From Quillaja saponaria (Eukaryota > Streptophyta > Magnoliopsida > Fabales > Quillajaceae), in the NCBI GenBank assembly GCA_029379385.1, contig CM055607.1, positions 35,275,235 to 35,339,234 on the forward strand: a stretch of 64,000 bases of DNA, given 5' to 3'. Numbering within the stretch: position 1 is the stretch's first letter; every line of letters begins with the position of its first letter. The notes beneath the pieces are model-generated. The model searched no databases, was not told the DNA's origin, and saw only the letters and a program-made list of their open reading frames with translations. Below, piece after piece: positions 1 through 11,242 of this stretch. The translations under genes were made by a program, and so were the position numbers.

Positions 1-24
1 ATAAGGATTTCGGGCAATACTGGT

Positions 25-2107
25 CTACAAAAAATGACCCCCTGTATCACATGGGCGTGGTCTTCTCCTCATTGCCAGGTTTCGCCTAAGTGGTACATCA
101 GCCCTGTCACCAAGATCTTCTGACTGAGGTATGTCATCAGCACCGCTAAATCCTTCCTCAGCTTGCACACCTGAACCCATACTCGGGTCATATGATGCAG
201 GTGTACTACCATACTGAAAGTATGGCACCTGTGGTATGGGAGAGTTAAAAACCTCGTTTGATTGCTGTGCAAAGTCCGGCATAAGCTGATGATACATAGA
301 TGAACTACTGGCCATATAAGGAGGTGGAGACATATGCGCTGGAGATGGAATATACACATCTGATGGTCGGACATCAGCATCAACACATCCATAAGATACC
401 GACGGTCCAGGGACATCAGTCTTACTGCGTCTGCGACATTGTGATGACAATGATGATGATGATGTTGAATGAGTAGAATAGGAAAGAGCTGGATTAGCAT
501 AGATAAGACCAACTCGTGTAAGATATCTCCTACTGATACGTCTATACCACTCATTGTACTCGGGTGTATGAGCAGCATAACCATGTGCAACTCCCCGAAG
601 ATCACCTGTCTGGACCAAATTGTATCTCATGCCCCAAATGGCTATGGTTAGCATGTAGCCAACGGTAGTCTGTGATGCCCCTTCCCTGAAGATCACATTT
701 GTGCAAGGTTTAATCGGCCTCAATGTCAGTAGGGTTTTCTGGTATAGTTTGCTGATATCCAAACTGATGCATTACCCTATCCACTTTCTAATACTCAACA
801 ATATGAAAACAAATTAAAGGTACTTTAGCACCCCAAATATGCTGGTCTAGATAACAATAGGTTGGTATCAGGTGCCTCAGCTCATCATCAATGTAGGGTA
901 GTGATATGAACTGCAATCCAAAAACAGTGTCAATGTTTTCATAAATAAAACATTGCAACATGAATATGTTAAATGATACATAAATATAAGATAAACTTGT
1001 AATTACCTGCTCTGCTGACATCCTGTCCAGCATCTCCCTATACCAAGACACCACATTAGGGCCGATTTGAGTTACTTTGAATTTTACTCTCCACCTGCAA
1101 GTAATAAAAAATGTCAATTACAAGTCATTTACGTACCACACATTATAAGCAAATGCATAAAACTAATAATTTTACATACCTCGCGCCTAAATGACAAAAA
1201 TTATCCCACGGAATGTCTGTCTCCCTCCTCGATGCGAGAAAGGGTAGTCTCTCCTATGCCCATACTAGGAGTAATATCAAAGGTCCAGCAATTTCAGAAG
1301 CATCAAGGTGAGTGGCATGACACATCTCCCTGTACAACCATGCCAGGGAGGCACTGCCCCAGCTGTACTGTCCTGCGACATATAGGTTTTCCAGCAGAGA
1401 TAAGAAACAAATGTGCACATGTGTACTCGTCTTACTAGTGAATAACAATCCACCCATCAGCTGTAATATATAAGCTCGTGCATATCTCTGCGCTGTAATG
1501 TCATCACCGTCGGCTGGGAAATTCTGAAATGTCATTCCTAACCAGCTCATTTTCAATGTGTTACCCTTAACAGTTGTAGCAGGGGGCACAACTCCCAATA
1601 ATCGCTCGCACTCAATTGCGACGTCAGCACCAACTAGGCCAGAGACAGGTTCACCATCAACATGTAAACCGAACAAAATACTAACATCCTGTAACGTGAT
1701 GGTGGCTTCGCCGTGAGGCAGATAAAATGTGAGTCTCCGGCCTCCATCGCTGGACTAAAGCTGTCACAAGGTGCCAATCAAGAGAAATAAACCCCACCTT
1801 GATCACACAACCAAAACCTGCCATAGTCATATACTCCAATACACGAGGATTAATATTATTAATATTATTAAGAATCTCCCGGCCGAACACCACCTCCCTG
1901 CAACGGCATCTCAGGACATAGGTCTCGCTCTAAAATTTTAAAAACATATTAGTAAGAACATTTTCGCTAATAAAATTAATTTGAAAAATTAAAGGTAAAT
2001 TGATTTGTTATTTATATACCTCGTGATCCGTGAAAACTCTAACGGATCGATGGCTATCATGTAGTCTAAGGACTGAAACATCTATTGGGGCAACGAGATC
2101 CATGAAC
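25..2107 (-). pseudogene. Decayed plant mobile domain (PMD, MAIN-like) gene
   Basis: The pieces read in PMD order. An exon at 2020-2107 holds VLRLHDSHRS. An exon at 1181-1929 holds the core: GFISLDWHLVTALVQRWRPETH, then LPHGEATITLQDV and GLHVDGEPVSG. Further exons lie at 1007-1094 and from 910 down, with VPLICFHIVEY. The serine/proline-rich tail ends in a basic PRPCDTGGHFL at 25, as MAIN-like proteins do. All internal junctions follow GT-AG. The gene is broken: TAG at 1254-1256 sits where the family has W in a WAWERLP context, TAG at 788-790 follows FHIVEY, and the frame shifts near 1727 and again between about 700 and 760. PMD proteins are either host silencing/growth factors or transposon passengers. 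The adjacent same-strand MULE transposase suggests the passenger type. Any exons upstream of 2107 were not resolved. Confidence 0.8.
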
Positions 2108-2399
2108 CTGCACAACATAAGACAAATCAAATACAATGTTAATATGCATACAAAACAATAATGTTACGATTTAATGTAATGGGGAAAGACTTAGAAAAAA
2201 TGAAAAATACTTGAAAAATTCTTAATAATATTACAATAATACAGGACAATAATGTTTATTAATTTCAAAATAATTTTACATGACATGTGGAGGACATAAT
2301 ACCTAATATCTATATAATAAAAAACTAGAAACAAATACATAAATGAGAAAACTCTTACATTTACATTAAAGTAAAGAATGCGATAATGGAACTTGTCTT

Positions 2400-4877
2400 T
2401 TAAGATGGTGTAAGGTTAGGACAATTTTTACGATTATATCCCTTCTGCCTACATAAACCACACCTATGTTGCCTCGAGGACTCTGTAATGTCCATCTCAT
2501 TATGAATGCGATGTGTTTTCGGGCTACCATTCTTTCGCAATTTAGACATGTCGGGAACCACATGGGGGAATTGGAATTCCGGCCAATAGTCATCGTGCAT
2601 CACTTGGGTTGAATTATGGAGTGTATACAAGCTCCTGATTTCTCAGTTTATACCACTCCCCAATAAAGTTGTTGTAGTTCAGATGCATGCTTACACAAGC
2701 TGCTATAACATTCGAGCATGGGAGAATGTATTGCTGGGGTTTGTTGCATGTGCAAGTTCTTTCATTTAAACGCACAGTATGCTGGTTGCCGCCCTTTCGG
2801 GCTTGCCATCCACGAAATTGCGTCTTTATTTCAATTATCCCCAAACCGGTATGAAACTGTCTCAACTCGTGTCCACCTATTCTCTCTGCCCAATTTTGGA
2901 TTTTTTCTATAGTGTCGGTTGTGTATTGATTGCCAGCATTGAGCTAAGCATTAATGTACGCCCGATGTTCCACGAAATATTTAACACACCGGTAAAATGT
3001 CAACCGTACCAGTGTAGTGATTGGGACTTGTCGCACTCCCTTCAAGACATTGTTCATGCACTCCTCCAAGTTCGTGGTCATGAAGTCAAAGCGGTGACCT
3101 CCCTTCTACCAATCCATGCAGCATACTCAAAGTCCAAGCGAACAAATTTCTCGAAATATTTATCGAATTTGCGTTTTTGAGTTTGACTCGTAGTGTGGAT
3201 GAGGAGATTCTTTGCTTTCATATTATTATGGGTCTTATGAAAGTTGCTTACAATATGCCTAATACAAAAACGGTGATACCCACAAGGCTCAGTCCAGCCA
3301 TTTCGAGGATCTGAAGCAGCAGCAATTATCCCGGCATGACGATTAGATATTAAGCAAATACCCACCTGTTGCGTTACATGCATGGGAAGCAAACTTAAAA
3401 ACCATCCGCAACTATCTGTGTTCTCCTCCTCAACAACTGCAAATGCAACTGGAACTAAACTATTGTTATCATCAACATCAGTTGCAACCAACAATTTTCC
3501 CGTGTACTTTCCACATAGGAATGTGCCGTGAATCTGAAGAACTAGTCTACAATGATGGAAGGCCTCGATAGATGGCCCAAAAGCCCAGAATACTCTTTGA
3601 AAAATAACTTGTCCAGGATTATTAGTTGGGTTCACTTTCTATTCGAAGCTTGTGCCGGGATTGGTGACACGAAGTGCATTTAAATATCTAGGAAGCTCAT
3701 TGTAGGATTCCTCCCAATTACCAAACACAAGATTTATTGCTTTCTTCTTCTCTTTGAATATTTTGCTCAAACTTGGACTATAATGGAAGTGATCTTTTAT
3801 CATTGTAAGCAACACATCTCCTGGTGTAGTAGGGTCTTCATTGATAGTATTTTTTATATATTCAACAATTATCCCCTTGTCCAGATTATAATGATCCTGA
3901 GTCATTCCGTTATAAACACAGCTGTGAGCGACATCCAATTTCGTAATCTGAAACTTTTCAAATCTTCTACTAAAATGTCTTTGCAACCTCCACTTACAAT
4001 CCTGTTCGTGGAGCTTGCACCTAATATCCCATGTGTCCTTTTTGGACTCAACGACTTTGAAAGCCACGTGATTCATAATGTGCCAGTATTTAATTGTATT
4101 TTTTAACTCGGCCTTCGTGTTGAACAACATGCCATTGTAAAATTCATTATGCAACTCTCATTGTGCATTTGGAACAATAACAGGGTTTACTGCACGTGCC
4201 CTGGCAATGTTCACGTCCGTGTAGAAGGGATTCAGGACATATTCTGAAAATAAATCTTCTTCAGGAGCCTTGATAATATCATCATCATCCATTTCAATGT
4301 TAAAATGAGGATCAACGTTCAAATCAGGGATATATTCTCCATCGCTAACAACATCATTTATACCAGGAGCTTCTGAGTAATTCATCGGTGAATGCGGCCT
4401 AAGAGATGCTGATGCTTCTCCTGCATCATGAGATCTGAGCTGATCGTATTGCTGCCTAGTGGTGGGGGATTCCATGAATATGTTTTCAGGAACCGGGTCA
4501 AGTGTGTCCTGACTCTGAACACGAGACATGGACTCATCATGAAATGCATGCCTATGTAAATAGGTCTCTAAAATAAATCCAGGGCCTTGCGCACTAGCAT
4601 GCTGTAACATGCTGTACAAGTCCTCATCATCAGTTACTGCAACTGGATTATAGTGGGTTGAATTATTAATAGTACTTAGACATCGACAAATAGTCAAGTA
4701 CTCTTTTCTTCTATCAACCTTTAAGTACTTGCATAAACGAGCATGAAACTCTGCATACTTGATACGCTTAGGTACACGAATGCACTTAACGGGACCTAAA
4801 TCGTATTCAAGCCCGTTTGAACCAGTACGCATCTCACCATTAATGTAACACATAATTCCAATTTCTTCCATTATCAA
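2400..4877 (-). pseudogene. Decayed MuDR/MULE transposase
   Basis: Domains in order are an N-terminal PB1-like/acidic region (4877-4161), a MuDR DNA-binding domain (about 4154-3750, with WDIRCKLHEQDCKWRLQ), the MULE catalytic domain (about 3635-3080, with LLVATDVDDNNSLVPVAFAVVE), a SWIM zinc finger (about 2800-2700, CTCNKPQQYILPCSN) and a CCHC zinc knuckle (CGLCRQKGYNRKNC) just before the stop at 2400. The frame carries three in-frame nonsense codons: TGA at 4158-4160, TAG at 3639-3641 and TAG at 2944-2946. It also has two frameshifts: near 3098-3110, where reading moves to FDFMTTNLEECMNNVLKG, and near 2620-2630, where it moves to LYTLHNSTQVMHDDYW. The domain order is complete, so this was an autonomous element that decayed in place. 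It cannot make a full transposase as written. Confidence 0.88.
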
Positions 4878-6490
4878 ACTTGCACCTTCAAAATGCTTTA
4901 AAATATTATAAAATTTCCTCCTTATATTGTTAATGAATTCACTAATTTACATAGATTAACTATAGACTACTAATCATAATAAATGATTCAAATTATAATA
5001 CCAAAATTACTAATCAATTCAAACATCACAATTAATTCAAATTAAAACTATCCAAATTACTAATTAATTCAAACAACAAAAATTTATTAATTATAATGTA
5101 TATTTTAAATTAATAAAATTAAAATATTAACTTAATTATAAAAATTATTTTTGCCTATTATGAATTAATTAAATAATAAAAAATACTATTTATAAATTAG
5201 TCACTAATTTTAAAATAAAATTACTATTTCTTATAAAATAATAAAATCACTATTTATCGTAGCTATATTACTTACCGTAATTATTATGAATTAATTAAAT
5301 TTTAATTTCCTAATTACTAATTAATTTAAACATCAAAAATTTATTAAATATAATATATATTTTTAATAAATTTTATTAAAATACTAAGATTTAATCTTTA
5401 AGTTAATTTTAAATATTAAATTTACCAATTACTCTACTTTAAATAATAATAAATATCATTACACATTAAAACATAAAAAGACTATCTATAAATTAATTAC
5501 ATTAAAACATACAAATAAAATAAATATATTTATAATATTAAATATTAATTAATTATATTCAAATAATAAAATCACTATTTATCATAGGTATATTACTTAC
5601 CATAATTATATCATAAATATATTACTTAACATAATTATTATGAAATAATCATATTTTTTTTAATAAATACATTAATTAATTAATGATCATAAATATATTA
5701 TCATACATATAATAAATTGACTAAAAATTACAAATTAATTTAAAAACCATCCAAATTACTAGTTAATTTAAACGTCATAAAATTATTAATTACTTCAAAA
5801 CTCATTTAATTACTATTTTAAGCCAAACAAAATTGCTAACTAATTTAAAGGTCACAAAATTACCAATTAATTTAAATGTCACATAATTACTATTTTAAAC
5901 TTATAAATATTATTTATTAATTTAAACCTGAAAAATTTAATAAGTTATCATATCATAAATATACTAATTATTGCAATTATCATAAAAATTTCAATTACAA
6001 CAATTTTTAATTATAACATATAATAAAAATGAATATGTCAACAATTATAATATAAAACTACTGCAAATATAGGTACATGCATACAACAATGATAAATATA
6101 ACTTTCTATAAAATTAATTCTTCTTTATGACTTACCAGGTAAGAAGCAAATGAGCAAAAAGTATCAACACCGGCAACTGTGATTTCAATAATAATCTTAA
6201 AAAAACATAAATAAACTCAGAATAATAAAATATATAAATCGATTTTAACATTAAATGATTAATATAATTTTTACTTTTTAAAAAATTAAATTGTATACGT
6301 AATTTAAATAATTATTGATTCAATATTACTCATTATATTAAATAATATAAATTAACCGTAATATATATAATATATATGATTAAAATTTGTAAAAATATTA
6401 AATTGTAAATAAAATTTTCAATAAGAAAATAATTTAATTTAATTAATAATAATAAAAATAATTTTTTAAATTAAAATTTTTATAACTTAC
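4878..6490 (-). repeat. AT-rich leader intron of the MULE with degenerate repeats
   Basis: This stretch is extremely AT-rich and has no sustained open frame. Between about 4985 and 5900 the phrase 'aattactaattaatt(c/t)aaac' recurs with drift, as does 'aaaatcactatttatc' followed by 'tatattacttac' (near 5248 and 5568). It looks like a decayed tandem array. On the minus strand a consensus donor (CTTG|GTAAGTTAT) lies at about 6491, so the region probably is, or lies in, an intron between a non-coding leader and the transposase start near 4870. Confidence 0.5.
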
Positions 6491-6760
6491 CAAGATTTTG
6501 TTGTGAATAAAGAGTGAGAGAGATCAAAGAAGGAAGAATATGAAAATATTGAAGGAGGAGATGGATGAACACGATTACAAATGAGGAAATGAGAGAATGA
6601 GGAAATGAAAGATGATGCAGGTGAGGTCTGTATTACAAGAATAAGAAACGAGGGAGGAAGTCCCTCTGTATTATAGAGGGAGGGGGGAGCTCCATTATCG
6701 AAAATTTTTCTTTACTACGCAAGGGTCTGCAAGGGTGGAGCGATGCGTGGTAGAGGATCG
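6491..6760 (-). other. Probable untranslated leader and upstream region of the MULE
   Basis: On the minus strand, CT-rich sequence (about 6491-6560) leads into a good splice donor, as in a 5' leader exon. The rest, up to the first palindrome at 6763, is purine-rich on the plus strand and contains no gene I can recognise. Confidence 0.35.
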
Positions 6761-6762
6761 CT

Positions 6763-7101
6763 GAAACAAGCTTTACAAAAGCCGATTTCAGTCTGCATCG
6801 CTAGGCTGCACCCTTGCAGCCTAGCCATGCAGCGTTGCAGGGTAGCCATGCAGCGTTGCAGGGTAGGCTGCAACGTTACAGGCCAGAAATCGGCTTTTAA
6901 AAAGCCGGTTTCAGGACAATATTTGTCCCCCATGGGACCGGCCACAAGGGACAAATTTTGAATGAAACCATGTTTTCAAAAGACGGTTTCATTCCTGATT
7001 TAATGACGCCCGCGTGGCGCGTGAGGTGTGTGATCTGGGAAAGTGGGGTGACATGGCATACTTAGTCAGATCCAGAAATCGTATTTTGAAAACACGGTTT
7101 C
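6763..7101. repeat. Cluster of four 27-bp palindromes
   Basis: Near-perfect palindromes lie at 6763-6789, 6886-6912, 6964-6990 and 7075-7101. Each is exactly 27 bp. Each starts GAAA, ends TTTC, and has TTTT and AAAA half-sites flanking the centre; the outer arms read GAAAYC and GRTTTC with one exception. Start-to-start spacings are 123, 78 and 111 bp. They sit upstream of the MULE leader, where the element's end or promoter is expected. Such repeated inverted sites could be transposase or transcription-factor sites, but no function is shown. Confidence 0.75.
6822..6863. repeat. 21-bp direct repeat, two perfect copies
   Basis: TAGCCATGCAGC followed by GTTGCAGGG occurs twice back to back (6822-6842, 6843-6863). 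It is flanked by partial and inverted pieces (GGCTGCACCCTTGCAGCC before, GGCTGCAACG after). It lies between the first two 27-bp palindromes. Both strands are open here for about 70 codons, which I read as chance in a GC-richer repeat, not as a gene. Confidence 0.7.
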
Positions 7102-9502
7102 AGACTTTACCCTATTCTGGCTATTAAACTAAAAAATTACCATTTTGTACAAAAATCATAGATTTTGGACCCTTCTATCTAAAAATCCAATACAGTTAGG
7201 AGGGACAAATTTTATCTCGACAGAAAACGAGGACAAAAAGATACTGGAACCAAAATGAACTGGAGCCTCCATGTCTTGTCTATATAGTTTTACTTTTTAA
7301 GACAAGATTCTTTGATATAGTATAAAAGCCATCATAATAAATTAATTAATTATGTATCTTTCACAATTACAAGTTCAACAAACTTATGTGTTTATGAATA
7401 CAAATTAGGGATATTCCAACCACAAACCTTTCCCTTAATATGTGAATTTCATGCTCATCATTCCGGGCTCTATCGTGATTGTGAAACGTTTTCAATAATT
7501 ATTTATTTAAAGATTTAAATTTATGTTCTTATTCTAAGAGTGTAGCTTGCTTATCACTATATTTAATACTTATTAATACTTTTAATATATCTTTACTACA
7601 ATATTATGTAATTAAATCACATCTTCGAATATTTATTAGTTCCACGTTATGTAAACTTGTTCTGGAAAAAAACATTAGTGTAAAATAGAGTTCAAATGAG
7701 GTGTTTCTTGACTCCATATTTTTGGTTCATTAGGAGATTTTCTGGAATTACACAACAAAATAACTTGTTCCATTTATGTTCTAAACATATAATATATGAT
7801 CTAAAGGGGTGCTCTTACAATTCAAGTTATTTTGGGGATGCAGTACTCAAAATGAGATTAGCTTTAATTGCATCCCCACATGTCAATTCTATGTCTGCAC
7901 TTGCACTTAATGTAATCCTGCAGACTTGGAATTGATGTGTAACCAGGCATATCATCAAACTACCGCAATCTTTCTGACAAACGTTTTAATAACACTTAAT
8001 AAGATTATGTAAATAAAAAAATTATAGTATTTATTATAATAATTTATCATAATTTTGTATTATATAATGTGTAAATTGTTATTAGATTTTTTAATGGGTG
8101 TCCTTATAATACTTGTTACGATGATAACTATAAAAATTTTGTATCATTTATTATAGTGGTTGGCTATAATTTTAATATTGTGTAATAAATAATTTACTAT
8201 TTTTGAAATATTTCAATTATAAAGATTATATTTATGGCATCTTATCAAGTGTCCTTAAGACACTTGTTAAAAAAAATTATTATTATTTTTAATAGGTGCC
8301 CTAAGGGTACTTATTAAGTTGCAATAAATATTATCTTTGAAACTTAAAATTTTTTAAAGATACAATTTATGTAATAAATAACAATGAAATCATGATCAAA
8401 TATGATAATAAATGATACAAATTTTTTATTTATGAATTCTTAACAAATGGTATTATATATATATATTAAAAAGTTTTAATTTTTTTAAAATTATATTTAT
8501 TATAATTTAACAAGTATTATTTGAATAGAAAAACTAAATTTACAAAAAAGCCATAGTAACGGTTACCTTCTTCAGAAACATTTAATATATACTCTTATTT
8601 TCTTTCATTTTTATAAAAATATATTACTATTTATTAGTCTTGAAGTCTCTATTTTTTACTAGGACTCTAATACTCCTAAAATAAAATAAATTTATAATTA
8701 TCTTTAATATGCTTTCAATTTTTTAAACCAAATGAAATTATTAAAAAATAAAAATAAAATCATTTTCTTGTCTCACGAGTCAAAAGTCAAACAGTACTTA
8801 GCTAACGATTTTTGTTTAACTTATTAACCTTTTTTTTTTCTTTTTTTTAATCTATAAAAAAAATTAAAGATAAATTAAATCTTTTATTTATTAGAGTGTA
8901 TGAAAAAAAGATTAAAAAAAGATAAATTTAAATTTATTACAAAAAAACAGTAGATAAAAAAAATACAAATTTATTACAAAAAACTGTAGACTGTTAAAAA
9001 TTTGTTCTTAAGGCTGTTATAAAATTAATTTAGATCTATTTTATAGATTTTGATTTTAAGAATTTAATTTATATTTAAAATAATTTATTTAAATAAAATA
9101 CCGAATTTATTGTAGAGATATTATTGTCCTAGTGAAAGTAAAAATTCCAAAACTAATAAAAAAAAATTATTGTTATAAAAATTTTTAAAAAATTAAATAT
9201 TTTTATCAGGTGCCGCCGTTAAAAAAGTTTAATAATATTTATTATAATTTAATAAATAAATAAACAAATTAGTGAGTAATACATTTTTTACACTGAGAAG
9301 CTCGTGTTGGCATGATAGACCCATACACGCAATCAGGCTTCCCCCCCCGATCCATTTATTGAGGATTCCCCCAACTGTCCCTACTAATTGTTTTTATTCT
9401 TATCACACGTGCAAGTACAGCCTCGCACTTTTGTTTCCTTTCATCCATCCCATTAATACCAAGTCCAAACACAAAACACAAACACAGAGAGAGATTCAAT
9501 CA
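7102..9502. other. Intergenic, 5' flank of first epoxide hydrolase copy
   Basis: No gene is seen. The segment from about 7255 to 7330, and a block at about 7800-7950, match 11600-11660 and 11995-12165, so this is the left part of the duplicated unit. Short palindromic motifs of the type (A)GTGYCCTTAAGACACTT lie at 8096-8118, 8246-8266 and about 8294-8312. They resemble the ends of small non-autonomous transposons. The remainder is AT-rich. An upstream in-frame ATG at 9272 exists but belongs to the leader. Confidence 0.5.
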
Positions 9503-11242
9503 ATGGAGGGGATAGAGCATAGAATGGTGGATGTGAATGGCATCAAAATGCATATAGCAGAAAAAGGACAAGGCCCAGTTGTTTTATTTCTCCATGGCTT
9601 CCCTGAACTCTGGTACTCCTGGAGGCACCAGATTCTTGCTCTTAGCTCACTGGGTTACCATGCTGTTGCCCCTGATCTAAGGGGCTACGGGGACACTGAT
9701 GCCCCAACTTCAATTTCCAGCTACAACTGCTTTCTAATTGTTGGTGATCTTATTGCACTCATTGACTCTCTGGGTGCAGACCAGGTTTTCCTTGTGGCAC
9801 ATGATTGGGGTGCTGTAATCGGCTGGTACTTGTGCTTGTTCCGGCCTGACAGAATCAAGGCATATGTGTGTCTTAGTGTTCCATTCCTCCCCAGAAACCC
9901 AAAGATAAAACCCTTGGATGCCTGGCGTGCTCATTTTGGAGAAGATTACTACATCTGCAGATTTCAGGTTCTTGTATTAATTTAGTGATTCTTGTTAGGA
10001 ATTAGGAGTAACGAATTTGACCAGATCTAGCATATTAAGCCATTGAATGATGTTCTATTTTTTTTAAAAAAAAATTGGGTTGACTTTTTCTACTATGCCA
10101 TACTATCATTGATTGTATCAAACTGTTTACCAAAGCTATTATCAAGTTTTTATGAAAATCAGATTCATTATAATCAGTTGGACTTAAGTTACATTTGCCT
10201 TTCCAAATTTGTTGGGGATGATCATGGATTATAATATAAATTAGGTAGGTCTCATATGTTGTAGAAATGAATGGTAATGTTACTTTTGGATTCATTGTTA
10301 TTTCTCTTTTCAGATTTGCTTTTCAATTTTCCACTACAAGGTATCATACTCTTTACGAAATATCAGAACAATTTTGGTAATAATTCTTTTTGTGGGTTGT
10401 GCCAAAATTAGAGTCTTTTTGAGTATATTCATAATCCTGGGTTGGATCTAACTTCTAGTAGCTGTAGCCCCTTGCGGACAAACCTTTCCAATTTATGTGG
10501 GGCTAATAATGGAGGCTAAATGGTACTTACTTAGGGAAGATTTGTTGTTTTCTAAAAGGGAATCAGATTGTTCAATTTTCGTAGTAGATTTCAGTCTCAC
10601 TCCCTTCTTGACATCACTTGTACTTTGCCTAATTTATGTAACAGGAGCCAGGAAAGATTGAGGCTGAGTTTGCTGAAACTGGTACTGCACAAACACTGAA
10701 GAGCATTTTCACAGTTCGCAAGCCTGGTCCTCCCATCTTGCCAAAGGGAAAGGGGTTTAATTTGGATCCAGAAACTCAAAAGGCATTGCCGTCTTGGCTC
10801 TCAGAGGAAGACCTTGCTTATTATGCCAGCAAATTTGAGCAGAAGGGCTTCACTGGAGGGTTGAACTACTACAGAAATTTTAACCTGTATGCTTTGTCCT
10901 TTTTCTTTTTTCCTTTTCTTTTATTTTCTTTGCTGCTGTATATATTCAGAAAGCACATCTTCATCACTAACATGAACTTAAATTTGTTATTGCAGAAACT
11001 GGGAGCTCACTGCAGCATGGACTGGAGCACAAGTGAAAGTACCCGTTAAGTTCATTGTGGGAGACATTGACTTGGTGTACACTACCCCAGGAATGAAGGA
11101 ATATATTCACAATGGTGGTTTCAAGAAAGATGTGCCAAATTTGGAGGATGTTGTTGTAATGGAAGGGGTAGCTCACTTCAACAACCAAGAAAGTGCTGAG
11201 GAAACCAGCAATCATATTTACGACTTCATTAAGAAGTTCTGA
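9503..11242 (+). CDS. Soluble epoxide hydrolase, tandem copy 1
   Basis: Alpha/beta-hydrolase that opens epoxides (fatty-acid epoxides in plant homologues) to diols, probably in the cytosol or peroxisome. Exons are 9503-9967, 10645-10886 and 10996-11242, joined by GT-AG introns, giving 317 aa, the usual plant length. Visible machinery: oxyanion-hole HGFP (31-34), nucleophile Asp101 in VAHDWGA, lid tyrosines Tyr150 and Tyr231, acid Asp261 in GDIDLVY and base His296 in GVAHFNNQ. All correspond with a constant offset to the potato StEH1 residues. The chosen ATG starts MEGIEHRMVDVNG, the family N terminus; an in-frame ATG 231 bp upstream encodes nothing family-like. It is about 93% identical to copy 2 (21 differences). 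One oddity is Cys where copy 2 has Gly before LSVPF. The frame is intact and likely functional. Confidence 0.93.

Noticed and set aside
6715..6961. Overlapping frames on both strands across the palindrome cluster
   Set aside because: They translate the 21-bp repeat and palindromes; openness on both strands follows from GC-richer repeated sequence.
9272..9502. N-terminal extension of epoxide hydrolase copy 1
   Set aside because: It is in frame with the gene, but copy 2 lacks it, homologues start at MEGIEH and the translated sequence resembles no targeting peptide.
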